From Paucisalibacillus globulus (GTDB lineage: Bacteria > Bacillota > Bacilli > Bacillales > Amphibacillaceae), in NCBI RefSeq assembly GCF_900184735.1, contig NZ_LT855395.1, positions 1 to 64,000 on the forward strand: a stretch of DNA of 64,000 bases. The letters run 5' to 3'. The first letter of the stretch is position 1. Each line of letters starts with the position of its first letter. A program made the position numbers and the translations under genes. Below, piece after piece: positions 1 to 9,348 of this stretch. Below the pieces are notes generated by a model that saw only the letters and a list, made by a program, of their open reading frames with translations, did no database searches and was not told the DNA's origin.

Positions 1-120
1 GTCCGCCGCTAGATCCACTAACGTCATCCCGAAGGAATCAGTTAGTTTCACTCGCTCGACTTGCATGTATTAGGCACGCCGCCAGCGTTCGTCCTGAGCC
101 AAGATCAAACTCTCCAAAAA
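1..120 (-). rRNA. 16S rRNA gene, 5' end only
   Basis: The reverse complement carries the conserved 16S start AGAGTTTGATCTTGGCTCAG (from position 113 downward), then GACGAACGCTGGCGGCG and the CATGCAAGTCGAGCG block before variable region 1. The gene runs off the left edge, so only about the first 120 nt are here. The mature 5' end is placed near 120 by counting back seven bases from the AGAG motif. The sequence is Bacillaceae-like, but too short for a genus call. Confidence 0.97.
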
Positions 121-629
121 AGTTTGTGTTTCTTAGCACTAAAAGCACGCTAGCTTTTAGAATTTCTTTTTAATAGAAAAAACAGGGTTGTTTTTTCTTA
201 CATACTGGTTGTTTTGTTCAGTTTTCAAGGAGCAAAATCTTTGTCGTTGTTTTAGCGACAAGAAATATCTTACCACACTAGCAATCTTAAAGTCAATCAT
301 TTTTTTAAAAAGTTTTTTTAAGAAGTTTTCACTAGTTCTTGCGGCAGATTTATAATATATCACGATTAAACACCTTCTGCAATAGAAAATATATATCCAA
401 AATTATCCATTGTTATTATTATAACTATTTCTACTAAATTAAAAGGTCAATAAGCTAACCCCAACGCTATCCTCAATCCACGACATCTATAAAACCTCAA
501 CTCACTATAAAGCTAGAGGAGATACAATAGTAGAATATACTAAAGTACCCCCTCGTTATCCAATATCATTTAAATATAAACCTTAAACTAAAATACCAAA
601 CCCATAAATCATCTTTTCAATACTAAGAG
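121..629 (-). promoter_or_regulatory. rRNA operon promoter and leader region
   Basis: On the minus strand a -35 TTGACT (296-291) and a -10 TAAGAT (272-267) lie 18 bp apart, preceded by dense A and T tracts at 297-330 that look like an UP element. The leader contains CTTTGTCG-type and TGAAAACTGAACAAAAC sequences (about 210-245), typical of Bacillus 16S leaders and rRNA processing stems. The rest, 330-629, is AT-rich, carries no convincing gene and forms the 3' flank of alaT. Promoter coordinates are read by eye. Confidence 0.7.
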
Positions 630-1808
630 TTACCTATCAACATACCTACCTAAAAACCGTTCCATCCTAACAACTGCTTCCTGCAATTGTTCAATCGAAG
701 TAGCATAAGAACACCTAACATACCCTTCCCCACTCGGACCAAATGCACTTCCAGGAACGACAGCAACTTTCTCTTCCTTCAGTAAATTCTCCGCGAATTC
801 TTCAGAAGTGAGCCCCGTCTTCTTAATAGAAGGAAACACATAAAATGCTCCACCAGGCATGTGACAATCTAACCCAATACGATTTAAGGATTGAACAAGC
901 AGGTTTCTTCGTCGCCAATAGCTTTTCTGCATCTTCTCCACTTGCTCTGAACTATTGCGAAGGGCCTCAATAGCACCTAGTTGTAACATATGTGGTGCAC
1001 ACATAGTTGTATGTTGGTATATTTTCAACATGATGCTTGTCAACTCTTTTGGAGCAGCAATAAATCCTAACCTCCAACCAGTCATAGCAAACCCTTTCGA
1101 AAAACCATTAATTAATATAGTACGTTCAAACATTCTTGGTAGAGATGAGAAGCTAGTAAATGCTTGGTCATACGTGAGTTCCGCATAAATCTCATCTGAG
1201 ACAACTATTAAATCATGCTTTTCCACTACTTCTGCAATAGCAGTTAGTTCTTCCTTGTTCAAACAAGTACCCGTGGGATTATTAGGTGAACAGATTAAGA
1301 TTGCCTTCGTTCTTTTTGTGATGCTAGCTTCTATCAATTCGGGGGTTACCTTAAACCCATTCTCAGCATAGGTAGAAACGGAAACTGGAATACCACCTGC
1401 CATCGCTACGAGTGAAGCATACGCAACAAATGCGGGTTCAATAATCAAGACCTCATCACCAGAGTTTAATAACGTTCGAAATGTTAAATCGAGCGCCTGA
1501 CTTGCCCCAACTGTAACAATGACTTCATTCTCCGGCTGGTAAGTGACATCGAACCTTCTATTAAGGTACGCACAGATTTCTTCCCGTAATTCTAATAATC
1601 CTGCATTTGCTGTGTAGGAAGTGAAGCCATCACTTAATGCCTCAATGGAGCGATCTCGAATATTCCAAGGCGTGATAAAATCCGGTTCCCCCACTCCTAG
1701 CGATATTACTCCCTCCATACCAGCTGCCAGGTCAAAGAATTTTCTAATTCCAGACGGTTGCAACTCTATTGCTCTTGTTGATATGTACTTATGGTAATCC
1801 CTAGTCAT
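630..1808 (-). CDS. alaT: Class I/II PLP aminotransferase, probable alanine transaminase
   Basis: A 392-residue fold-type I aminotransferase. The substrate-binding SPNNPTG motif is at residues 174-180, the DEIY motif near 205-208, and the PLP-binding lysine is K238 in NGFSKGF, followed by the arginine of GWRLGF. The C-terminal domain ends with VRCSYATS, which includes the carboxylate-binding arginine. The start codon overlaps the stop of the upstream Lrp-type regulator by 4 bp (ATGA), so the two are co-transcribed. The same pair, yugG-yugH (renamed alaR-alaT), occurs in B. subtilis, where the enzyme makes alanine from pyruvate. The name rests on this synteny and the family; aspartate or aromatic aminotransferase activity cannot be excluded. 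Confidence 0.85.
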   Translation of the reverse strand: MTRDYHKYISTRAIELQPSGIRKFFDLAAGMEGVISLGVGEPDFITPWNIRDRSIEALSDGFTSYTANAGLLELREEICAYLNRRFDVTYQPENEVIVTVGASQALDLTFRTLLNSGDEVLIIEPAFVAYASLVAMAGGIPVSVSTYAENGFKVTPELIEASITKRTKAILICSPNNPTGTCLNKEELTAIAEVVEKHDLIVVSDEIYAELTYDQAFTSFSSLPRMFERTILINGFSKGFAMTGWRLGFIAAPKELTSIMLKIYQHTTMCAPHMLQLGAIEALRNSSEQVEKMQKSYWRRRNLLVQSLNRIGLDCHMPGGAFYVFPSIKKTGLTSEEFAENLLKEEKVAVVPGSAFGPSGEGYVRCSYATSIEQLQEAVVRMERFLGRYVDR

Positions 1809-2320
1809 GGAGTGATCACCATTCTACGATCATCATCCTTGTCACCTTCCATAATTACACCATCATGCTTGTACTTCTTCAGCATAAAATGTGTAGTGGT
1901 AGAGACAACACTTTCTATAGTAGATAACTTTTCAGAAATAAATAATGCGATGTCCTTCATTGATTTCCCCTCAACCGATACCGATAGATCGTAGGTTCCT
2001 GACATCAAATATAAGGATTTCACTTCCGGATAACGATAGATTCTTTCTGCCACTTCATCAAAACCAACTCCACGCTTCGGAGTAACCTTGACATCTACCA
2101 TAGCAACAATTGCTTCCTTACCTTCTATCTTGCTCCAATCAATTAACGCTGGATAACTAACAATAATTCCATCTTGTTCTAGTTGCTTAATGTGTTTCTT
2201 AACCTCTTCCTCGTCTAATTGAAGCTGCTCGGCAATAGACTTAGTTGAGACTTGATGATTTTCTTCTAGTATTTCGAGAATATCTAGTTGTTCTTGTAAA
2301 AGCTTCATTTGTGTTTTCAC
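1805..2320 (-). CDS. alaR: Lrp/AsnC-family regulator of alaT
   Basis: A 171-residue Lrp/AsnC protein. Residues about 10-60 form the winged helix-turn-helix (DILEILEENHQVSTKSIAEQ onward). Residues about 70-150 form the RAM ligand-binding domain with VKSLYLMSGTYDLSVSVEG. Translationally coupled to alaT, the layout of B. subtilis AlaR (YugG), which activates alaT. A partly palindromic AT-rich site just upstream (2350-2365) suits autoregulation. The effector is probably an amino acid such as alanine, by analogy only. Confidence 0.85.
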   Translation of the reverse strand: MKTQMKLLQEQLDILEILEENHQVSTKSIAEQLQLDEEEVKKHIKQLEQDGIIVSYPALIDWSKIEGKEAIVAMVDVKVTPKRGVGFDEVAERIYRYPEVKSLYLMSGTYDLSVSVEGKSMKDIALFISEKLSTIESVVSTTTHFMLKKYKHDGVIMEGDKDDDRRMVITP

Positions 2321-2349
2321 CTTCCGATTGGAAAATTTGACCCTCAGGC

Positions 2350-2365
2350 AATAGTATATTCTATT
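2350..2365. promoter_or_regulatory. Candidate AlaR (Lrp-type) operator
   Basis: AATAG-TATATT-CTATT is a perfect 5-bp inverted repeat around an AT-rich 6-bp centre, 30-45 bp upstream of alaR. Lrp-family operators usually have this form. The assignment is inference. Confidence 0.35.
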
Positions 2366-2426
2366 ATTGCACCCTAAACCAACTATTCTTTAACTTGCCC
2401 AGCACCTTTGGGTATATGGACTCATT

Positions 2427-2465
2427 CGACAAATTAGGACAAAACTCGGGGAGTGCCAGGCACCA
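2427..2465. repeat. Dispersed intergenic repeat, family 2, copy A
   Basis: TTCGACAAA, a short spacer, then CGGGGAGTGCCAGGCACC. A near-identical string recurs at 13395-13433. It lies between alaR and nagB, two divergent genes, and contains no ORF. Confidence 0.6.
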
Positions 2466-2539
2466 TAAAATAGATAGTCGGTATATTATTTGGTACAATA
2501 TTACAAGTTAAGAGTAATGTATTTTGGAGGAGATTGATG

Positions 2540-3274
2540 ATGGAAGTTATTAGAGTGAAGGATTATGATGGGATGAGTGAGGAAGCAGCAAGCATTTTGG
2601 TGGAGCGAATTAATCGTCTTGATAATCCAGTTTTGGGATTGGCTACTGGTTCTACACCGGAAGGATTATATAAACGTCTGATTGAAGAATATAAACAAGG
2701 TAATGTATCGTTTAAAAATGTTAAATCCTTTAACTTGGATGAATATGTTGGCTTAGAAAAGAATGACCCCAATAGCTATTACTACTTTATGAAGGAAAAG
2801 TTATTTGACCATGTGGACATTTCACTTGAAAATGTTCGTGTTCCTAATGGGGTTGCCTCAGATTTACAACAAGAATGTAAGGATCATGAAGCAGCAATTC
2901 AAGCATCAGGTGGAATTGATGTACAGTTATTAGGAATTGGAGCAAATGGCCATATTGGCTTTAATGAACCTGGAACTCCATTTTCTAGTAAAACCCAAGT
3001 AGTCGATTTAGACGAATCAACCATCGAAGCAAACTCTAGATTCTTTGACTCCATTGAAGACGTTCCTACACAGGCAGTTTCCATGGGGATTGAAACGATT
3101 ATGAATAGTAAAGAAATCTTATTACTTATATCAGGTGCAGGGAAAGCAGAAGCACTTGATAGATTAATCAATGGTGATGTGACAGAAGACCTACCAGCAT
3201 CTGTATTGAAAAATCATCCAAATGTTACCGTAATTGCAGATGATGCTGCATTTACCGTAATAGATAGCAAATAA
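2540..3274 (+). CDS. nagB: Glucosamine-6-phosphate deaminase
   Basis: About 244 residues, the usual Bacillus NagB length. It converts glucosamine-6-P to fructose-6-P and ammonia in the cytoplasm. Visible signatures are LGLATGSTPEGLY near the N terminus, NLDEYVGL with the catalytic aspartate region, and LLGIGANGHIGFNEPG, the family active-site block with its histidine. Possible starts are TTG 2534, ATG 2537 and ATG 2540; GGAGG at 2526-2530 best fits 2537 or 2540. No nagA adjoins it; the gene stands alone between a promoter (TACAAT at about 2498) and a strong terminator. It would take GlcNAc-derived sugar phosphate, including that from the NanE route at 21.6-23.9 kb. Confidence 0.95.
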   Translation: MEVIRVKDYDGMSEEAASILVERINRLDNPVLGLATGSTPEGLYKRLIEEYKQGNVSFKNVKSFNLDEYVGLEKNDPNSYYYFMKEKLFDHVDISLENVRVPNGVASDLQQECKDHEAAIQASGGIDVQLLGIGANGHIGFNEPGTPFSSKTQVVDLDESTIEANSRFFDSIEDVPTQAVSMGIETIMNSKEILLLISGAGKAEALDRLINGDVTEDLPASVLKNHPNVTVIADDAAFTVIDSK

Positions 3275-3287
3275 GAATATTCCCTGG

Positions 3288-3322
3288 GCGCTCCGGCTTT
3301 CTCTAAGCCAGAGCGCTTTTTT
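3288..3322 (+). terminator. Rho-independent terminator of nagB
   Basis: GCGCTCCGGCTT pairs with AAGCCAGAGCGC (one mismatch) and is followed by TTTTTT. Confidence 0.9.
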
Positions 3323-3388
3323 ATATGGAATGAGATACACCTGTTAAGGAAAGATAAAAAGACGCACCCCCTTTTACCTTATTAAATA

Positions 3389-3457
3389 TTGTCAACAACT
3401 TTCTTGCCAAATTACCATTATCATTCCATTGCTCCTATGGGAAAAAACTCCTACGAT
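3389..3457 (+). promoter_or_regulatory. mtlA promoter with putative MtlR operator
   Basis: TTGTCA (3389-3394) and TGCCAA (3405-3410), separated by 10 bp, resemble the incomplete inverted repeat reported for Bacillus MtlR sites (TTGTCA...TGCCAA). A -35 TTGCTC (3429-3434) and a -10 TACGAT (3452-3457) with a 17-bp spacer follow, so the box sits about 60 bp upstream of the inferred transcription start, suitable for an activator. The weak -35 fits activator dependence. Confidence 0.6.
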
Positions 3458-3507
3458 AAAGTTAAGGATTTATTATAAATACTATTTTTTGAAAGGGGTT
3501 TATTTAG

Positions 3508-4938
3508 ATGGCTGAAACAAATGGTTTTCGTGCCAAAACACAGCGATTTGGTAGTTACTTAAGTGGAATGGTTATGCCAAACATCGCTGCATTTATTGCT
3601 TGGGGGTTAATCACAGCACTATTTATTCCAGATGGTTGGTGGCCAAATGAGGAGATTGCATCATTAGTTGACCCAACCATTAAATATTTACTTCCACTAT
3701 TAATAGCATTTACAGGTGGACGAATGGTTTATGATTTACGAGGTGGAGTTGTTGGTGCCACTGCAGCAATGGGGGTTATCGTTGGTGCTGATGTTCCAAT
3801 GTTCCTAGGTGCTATGATTATGGGACCACTTGCTGGTTACTTAATGAAGAAAATCGACCAATTATTCCAGCATCGTGTTCGTCAAGGATTCGAAATGCTT
3901 TATAATAACTTCTCCGCAGGTATTCTTGCTGCAATCCTTGCTATCTTCGGATTATGGGGAATTGGACCGATTGTAGCTGGACTAACTAACTTACTTGCAT
4001 CAGGTGTAGAAGCAATTGTTGGTGCTGGTTTATTACCGCTAGCTAACATTATTGTAGAACCTGCGAAAATTCTATTCTTAAACAATGCTATCAACCATGG
4101 TATTTTAACACCACTTGGTTTAGAGCAAGCAGCAGAAGCTGGGAAGTCTATTCTATTCTTAGTAGAAGCAAACCCTGGACCAGGTTTAGGTATCTTACTT
4201 GCTTTCACTATCTTTGGTAAAGGTGCATCAAGAGCATCTGCACCGGGGGCTGCAGTTATTCAATTCTTTGGTGGAATTCATGAAATCTACTTCCCTTACG
4301 TATTAGCAAAACCAGCACTAGTATTAGCTGCAATTGCTGGGGGAATAAGTGGTGTATTCACATTACAGCTGTTTGATGCTGGACTTGTAGCAGCATCATC
4401 ACCAGGAAGTATTCTCGCAGTATTAGCAATGACAGCTAAAGGAAGTTACCTTGGTGTAATTCTAAGTGTGGTTATTGCGACTGCTGTATCATTCATCGTC
4501 TCTGCTATAATATTAAGAACAAGTAAATCAGAAGAAAAAGATTTATCAGAAGCAACAAGCAAAATGGAAGAAATGAAAGGTAAGAAAAGCTCTGTATCAA
4601 GCGTATTAACAAACAATGCTACAGAAGCACAAGATGCTGAACCAACAGTCAAGAAAGCAGAAGATGTTCAGAAAATTATCTTCGCATGTGATGCCGGTAT
4701 GGGATCTAGTGCGATGGGAGCTTCCTTATTGAAAAATAAATTCAAGAAAGCCGAAATCGATATCTTTGTAACCAATAAAGCAATTAACGAAATACCAAAT
4801 GATGCTGATATCGTCATCACGCATAAAGACCTAACCGATCGTGCAAAAGCAAAGATTGCTACAGCGGAACATATTTCCGTTGAAAACTTCTTAAATAGTC
4901 CTAAGTACGAAGAGTTAGTGGATCGTTTTAAAAACTAA
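3508..4938 (+). CDS. mtlA: PTS mannitol transporter EIICB
   Basis: A 476-residue mannitol permease that imports and phosphorylates mannitol to mannitol-1-phosphate. EIIC spans about residues 1-340 with multiple hydrophobic segments and the family signature GGIHEIYFPYVL. A linker leads to the EIIB domain, whose phosphocysteine is C394 in FACDAGMGSSAMG. EIIA is absent and is supplied by the separate mtlF, as in Bacillus and Geobacillus. The start has AAAGGGG upstream and follows the inferred MtlR-activated promoter. First gene of mtlA-mtlR-mtlF-mtlD. Confidence 0.96.
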   Translation: MAETNGFRAKTQRFGSYLSGMVMPNIAAFIAWGLITALFIPDGWWPNEEIASLVDPTIKYLLPLLIAFTGGRMVYDLRGGVVGATAAMGVIVGADVPMFLGAMIMGPLAGYLMKKIDQLFQHRVRQGFEMLYNNFSAGILAAILAIFGLWGIGPIVAGLTNLLASGVEAIVGAGLLPLANIIVEPAKILFLNNAINHGILTPLGLEQAAEAGKSILFLVEANPGPGLGILLAFTIFGKGASRASAPGAAVIQFFGGIHEIYFPYVLAKPALVLAAIAGGISGVFTLQLFDAGLVAASSPGSILAVLAMTAKGSYLGVILSVVIATAVSFIVSAIILRTSKSEEKDLSEATSKMEEMKGKKSSVSSVLTNNATEAQDAEPTVKKAEDVQKIIFACDAGMGSSAMGASLLKNKFKKAEIDIFVTNKAINEIPNDADIVITHKDLTDRAKAKIATAEHISVENFLNSPKYEELVDRFKN

Positions 4939-4971
4939 TATGAAATAAATTGGCAAAGGGGGTGAACAGGT

Positions 4972-7065
4972 TTGAATTTTTCAAGTCGAGAACGAGAAAT
5001 AATCACGTTTCTATTAAATGCAGAAAAGGATACAACGGTAAAAGCCATTGCAACCGAACTAGGCGTCAGTATCCGGACGGTCCATCGTGATTTGAAAAGT
5101 ATCGAGAGTTTACTGTCTCACTACAACTTAGAGTTGAAGAAAAAATCAGGAGTAGGCCTTCATATTAACGGGAAAAAAGCTGATAAAGATGCATTTCAAC
5201 AGGCAATTTCTAATGTGACTGTCGTTGACTTTTCACCAGAAGAAAGGCGAACCGTGATTTTAGCAACTCTTCTCGAAATGAATGAACCAATCAAACTGTT
5301 CACCCTTGCCAGTGAATTAAAAGTAACCGAAGCAACGATAAGCCATGATTTAGACCAGTTAGAACAGGAAGTATCCCTGTTCCATCTAACACTTATTCGT
5401 AAAAGAGGCTACGGTGTTGAAATAGTAGGAAATGAAACGGATAAACGAGCGGCATTAAGTGATTTAATTGCCAAATATGTTGATCCGTTTGAATTCGTTT
5501 CCCTGATAAAAGAGAACATCCAAAAGGAATCTGCCCATCAATTAAATGCCATTTCCAATCGATTATTGGATTTCATTAATCCGGACAGACTGAATATCAT
5601 CGAAAAAGTTGTAGAAGATGCACGAGATGAATTGCCCTATGAATTAGCAGATAGTGCTCATATTGGTCTTGTGGTCCATCTTGCCCTAGCAATTGAGAGG
5701 TTGCAAAAGGGAGAGACAATTAAATTTGATCAAACCTTTCTACAGCAAATCGAAACAACCAAAGAATATGTAATTGCCAAAAAGATGATTGAGAAGTTGG
5801 CAGTGAAATTAAAGCAAACCATCCCAGAAGATGAAGTTGGTTATATTACCATGCATTTAATGGGGGCAAAAGTAAGAGTGGATCAGGACTATTTGCTTGA
5901 GGAATCAAGCATTGACATTGCTTTTCAGGCAAGGTCCTTAATTCACTATGTTAGTACCGGTGTTGGGGTTGACTTAACGAATAATTCAAGCTTACTACAT
6001 GACTTAGTCGCCCATCTTAAGCCAGCAATCTACCGATTACAGCAAAACATGCGAATCGTAAACCCGCTACTTAATAACATAAGAAATGATTATTTGGATT
6101 TATTTCAGTTAATTCAAGACGGTGTACAGGAAACATTTCCTGATATGACCTTCCCGGAAGATGAAATAGGCTATTTAGTCCTACACTTTGCTTCCACTCT
6201 ATTAAATGATAGGAAATCTGATTTACGCGCATTAGTTATATGTTCGACTGGAATTGGAACGGCAAAAATGCTCTCGACTAAACTCAGCCAAAAGGTACCA
6301 GAAGTGAAACATGTAGATAATCGATCATTTTTTGATTTGAAGCATTTAAATCTAGATTCATATGACCTCATTGTTTCAACTATCCCGCTAAATGGGTTCG
6401 AAGGAAAATATATTCAAACCTCCCCCATGTTAACAAACGATGAAGTGCATCGGATAAAGAAAATGGTCAATCAAAAGAAGCTAACAATCCATTCGAACAA
6501 GGCAACCTTTCAAAAAGAAGGTACCAAAAAACGTGATATGATGACAGAGTTGGAAGCACTAACGAATTACTCACAGGCTATCTTAGACCTATTACGCTCC
6601 CTTCATGTACAGAAGATGAAGGATAGACAAACAATGGAATCTATTTTACAGGTGGCCATGGCAACATTTGAGCGGGAAGAAAGAATTATCCATCCAAATA
6701 AGATTATTAAAAAATTGCAAGAGAGGGAAAAGCTAAGTGGACTAGGAATACCTGGCACATCTGCTGCGCTGTATCATACACGGTCAAAAGATATTATTCA
6801 GCCGATATTTAGCATTTTCACCCTTACATATCCATTAACAATTCAAGGTATGGATAATGAAAGCATGACAATCAACACGATTTTACTGATGCTTGCCCCA
6901 GAGAAGGCACAGCAAGAAGTACTCGAAGTATTTAGTTTCCTCAGTAGCCTCCTAATTCAGGACGAAGTCAGCTTAAGACTATTCTCATCAGGTGACCAGG
7001 AAAAAGTAAAAAACTATCTATCAGAGCAATATCGAACATTTCTGTTAGAAAAAAATCTATTATAA
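4972..7065 (+). CDS. mtlR: Mannitol operon transcriptional activator with PTS domains
   Basis: A 697-residue BglG/MtlR-type activator. It has an N-terminal HTH (AIATELGVSIRTVHRDLKS), a second winged-helix segment, two PRD domains with regulatory histidines (around residues 190-420), a GatB-like EIIB module with cysteine in LVICSTGIGTAKM, and a C-terminal EIIA-like module with histidine in SAALYHTRS. PTS phosphorylation of these residues controls binding upstream of mtlA. TTG at 4972 is chosen because AAAGGGGGTG lies 8 nt before it. It lies within the operon between mtlA and mtlF, the Geobacillus-like order. Confidence 0.93.
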   Translation: MNFSSREREIITFLLNAEKDTTVKAIATELGVSIRTVHRDLKSIESLLSHYNLELKKKSGVGLHINGKKADKDAFQQAISNVTVVDFSPEERRTVILATLLEMNEPIKLFTLASELKVTEATISHDLDQLEQEVSLFHLTLIRKRGYGVEIVGNETDKRAALSDLIAKYVDPFEFVSLIKENIQKESAHQLNAISNRLLDFINPDRLNIIEKVVEDARDELPYELADSAHIGLVVHLALAIERLQKGETIKFDQTFLQQIETTKEYVIAKKMIEKLAVKLKQTIPEDEVGYITMHLMGAKVRVDQDYLLEESSIDIAFQARSLIHYVSTGVGVDLTNNSSLLHDLVAHLKPAIYRLQQNMRIVNPLLNNIRNDYLDLFQLIQDGVQETFPDMTFPEDEIGYLVLHFASTLLNDRKSDLRALVICSTGIGTAKMLSTKLSQKVPEVKHVDNRSFFDLKHLNLDSYDLIVSTIPLNGFEGKYIQTSPMLTNDEVHRIKKMVNQKKLTIHSNKATFQKEGTKKRDMMTELEALTNYSQAILDLLRSLHVQKMKDRQTMESILQVAMATFEREERIIHPNKIIKKLQEREKLSGLGIPGTSAALYHTRSKDIIQPIFSIFTLTYPLTIQGMDNESMTINTILLMLAPEKAQQEVLEVFSFLSSLLIQDEVSLRLFSSGDQEKVKNYLSEQYRTFLLEKNLL

Positions 7066-7082
7066 GAGGAGTGCATCATGGT

Positions 7083-7520
7083 ATGACAAACGAAATTTTA
7101 AGTGTAAACAACATAAGGTTAAATCAATCATTCAGCGATAAAGAAGAGGCGATTCGTTTTACCGGACAAATTCTTGTCGATAACGGACATATTGAGGCTT
7201 CATATATTGAAAAAATGATTGAAAGAGAAAACCTAACTTCCACATTTATGGGTAATAACGTAGCAATTCCCCATGGTACGGAAGATGCTCGGGATCTTGT
7301 TCTAAAGACAGGATTATCTGTAGTTACCGTTCCTTCTGGTGTAGATTTTGGAGATGGAAATATGGTTAAAGTGTTAATTGGAATTGCCGGAAAAGGTGAT
7401 GACCACTTAGAGATTCTCTCCAATATTGCAATCGTACTATCTGAAGAAGAAAACATCCAAAAAATCGTGGATGCAAGTACAGAACAAGAAATCCTCAGCA
7501 TCTTTGAAGAGGTGAACTAA
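7083..7520 (+). CDS. mtlF: PTS mannitol EIIA
   Basis: A cytoplasmic EIIA of the mannitol/fructose type, 145 residues from the ATG at 7083. The phosphoryl-accepting histidine is H64 in VAIPHGTED. It passes phosphate from HPr to the EIIB domain of MtlA. A GTG at 7071 would add four residues, but it overlaps the AGAGGAG ribosome site, so 7083 is preferred. It is 17 nt from mtlR and abuts mtlD with no gap. Confidence 0.94.
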   Translation: MTNEILSVNNIRLNQSFSDKEEAIRFTGQILVDNGHIEASYIEKMIERENLTSTFMGNNVAIPHGTEDARDLVLKTGLSVVTVPSGVDFGDGNMVKVLIGIAGKGDDHLEILSNIAIVLSEEENIQKIVDASTEQEILSIFEEVN

Positions 7521-8663
7521 ATGTTAGCTGTTCACTTTGGAGCGGGTAATATTGGCCGAGGATTCATCGGCCTTTTATTATCTCAAGCAAATTACGAAAC
7601 CATCTTTGTCGATGTCAATGGGGCAATGGTGGATGAAATTAATCAAAAGCAAGAATACAATGTTGTACTAGCAGCAGAAAATAGTCAAACCGTAACCGTT
7701 AAAAACGTATCTGCTATAAACAGCATTGCTAACCCAGAAAAAGTAATCGAAGCCATTTCCAAAGCAGACCTTGTTACCACTGCAGTTGGCCCGAATATCC
7801 TTGCTATTATATCCGAACTTATAGCCAAAGGATTAAGTGCACGAGCAAAAACAAACAAGCAACCTTTAAACCTGATTGCATGTGAAAACATGGTCGGGGG
7901 AAGTGCTTTATTAAAAGAAAAAGTCTATAACCATATTTCAGCTGACGAGCATGCTGTATTCGATGAACTATACGGTTTCCCAAATGCTGCCGTAGATCGT
8001 ATTGTGCCTAACCAAGTAAACAAAGATCCGTTAGAAGTGTCAGTTGAACCATATTTTGAATGGGTCGTCGAAGAACCAGCCTTCAAAGGAGAAGTACCAA
8101 AGATTGACGGTGTCACCTATGTACAAGACTTAAAGCCTTACATCGAACGTAAACTATTTACGGTAAACACCGGACATGCTGTACCAGCTTATGTCGGCCA
8201 TCAACTGGGCTACCCAACAATCTATGAAGCAATGAAAGATAACCAAATCCAAGAAATCATTAATGGTGCATTAGCCGAATCCGGTGAAGCAGTCATCCAA
8301 ACATACGGTTTCGACCGAGAAGAACACCAAGCATACATCAAAAAAATCATCGGCAGATTCCAAAACCCATACATCTCAGACGAGGTTACACGAGTTGCCC
8401 GCGGCCCAATCCGTAAGCTTGGAGCCAACGACCGCCTCATTCGTCCAGCAGGCATGTATATGGAAGTAACCGGTGGAAAAGAACCTACTTATTTAGCAAA
8501 AACAATCGCTGCAGCACTTAAATTTGTGAATGAAGAAGACGCAGAAGCAGTTAAATTACAGCAAATGATTGCGGAGAAAGGTATTGAGGCTACACTTAAA
8601 GAAGTCTCCGGATTAGATGCAGATAGTCCTTTACTGATGGTGATTATGAAAGAAATGGAGTAG
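7521..8663 (+). CDS. mtlD: Mannitol-1-phosphate 5-dehydrogenase
   Basis: A 380-residue NAD-dependent enzyme that oxidises mannitol-1-P to fructose-6-P. The N terminus has the Rossmann motif HFGAGNIGRGFIG. The polyol dehydrogenase signature VNTGHAVPAYVG, near residue 215, carries catalytic-region residues. Its ATG directly follows the mtlF stop, and a strong terminator follows, which closes the operon. Confidence 0.96.
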   Translation: MLAVHFGAGNIGRGFIGLLLSQANYETIFVDVNGAMVDEINQKQEYNVVLAAENSQTVTVKNVSAINSIANPEKVIEAISKADLVTTAVGPNILAIISELIAKGLSARAKTNKQPLNLIACENMVGGSALLKEKVYNHISADEHAVFDELYGFPNAAVDRIVPNQVNKDPLEVSVEPYFEWVVEEPAFKGEVPKIDGVTYVQDLKPYIERKLFTVNTGHAVPAYVGHQLGYPTIYEAMKDNQIQEIINGALAESGEAVIQTYGFDREEHQAYIKKIIGRFQNPYISDEVTRVARGPIRKLGANDRLIRPAGMYMEVTGGKEPTYLAKTIAAALKFVNEEDAEAVKLQQMIAEKGIEATLKEVSGLDADSPLLMVIMKEME

Positions 8664-8714
8664 AATTCCCGAGGATGGACATTCTACTTAATCTAATTGA
8701 ATAACATGTTAAAT

Positions 8715-8755
8715 AAAGTCGCGTGAAAGAATTACATTCACGCGACTTTTAATTT
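8715..8755 (+). terminator. Terminator of the mannitol operon
   Basis: AAAGTCGCGTGAA and TTCACGCGACTTT form a perfect 13-bp stem around a 9-nt loop, followed by TTAATTTT. The A-rich other side could also serve the convergent gene at 8773. Confidence 0.9.
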
Positions 8756-8772
8756 TATTAAGACATTTCTCG

Positions 8773-9348
8773 TTATATCGTATTGTCACGTGGTCGAACA
8801 TAAATCCCACCCAATTTCTTATATCGATGAATTAAAACTAAAAACATAATCTCTATTACAATCCCAACTAATGTGGTAATTCCAATCAGACCTAAGAGCA
8901 ATTCCTCATTTAAGTTAATCCCAATCGGGGTAAATAGATAACTAAGTAGCATAATCGTTATATAGATTTTAGAGAACTTCTTTGTCCAATTATATAACTC
9001 TTGATTCGTACTCTTTTCCGAGATTGCTAGCATGAGATGAAATAAATAGAATATGAGAATTAATCGTAATACACCCAGTGCAGTCTGATAAATCGACCAT
9101 CCACTAAATCTATGTAATGTATTGATTTCCATGTTTGAAATGAAGACATCTGGGATGGAGAGAAAGATTAGAGCAAAAGCCCATGCCTTTGCTTTATTTC
9201 CAGCTGGAAATCTATTCGCTAAATAGGAAATACCCGTAAAAATCAATATATAGCCAATTGGATCAGGGAGGATATCTATAAACTCAAGATTAATTTCAAT
9301 AAGAACGAATAAAAATCCCCAAAATATTTTACGAAACGCACTACTCAT
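8773..9348 (-). CDS. Uncharacterised integral membrane protein
   Basis: 191 residues with about five hydrophobic segments (for example near residues 5-20, 30-45, 60-75, 105-125 and 145-175) and short charged loops. I do not recognise the family. Its ATG overlaps the stop of the upstream 311-residue gene by 4 bp, so both are translated from one message. That coupling suggests a joint role at the membrane, possibly in sensing or stress, but nothing in the sequence defines a function. Confidence 0.8.
   Translation of the reverse strand: MSSAFRKIFWGFLFVLIEINLEFIDILPDPIGYILIFTGISYLANRFPAGNKAKAWAFALIFLSIPDVFISNMEINTLHRFSGWSIYQTALGVLRLILIFYLFHLMLAISEKSTNQELYNWTKKFSKIYITIMLLSYLFTPIGINLNEELLLGLIGITTLVGIVIEIMFLVLIHRYKKLGGIYVRPRDNTI

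Noticed and set aside
157-363. 68-residue ORF on the minus strand
   Set aside because: It overlaps the rRNA leader and promoter; composition is typical of AT-rich noncoding DNA.
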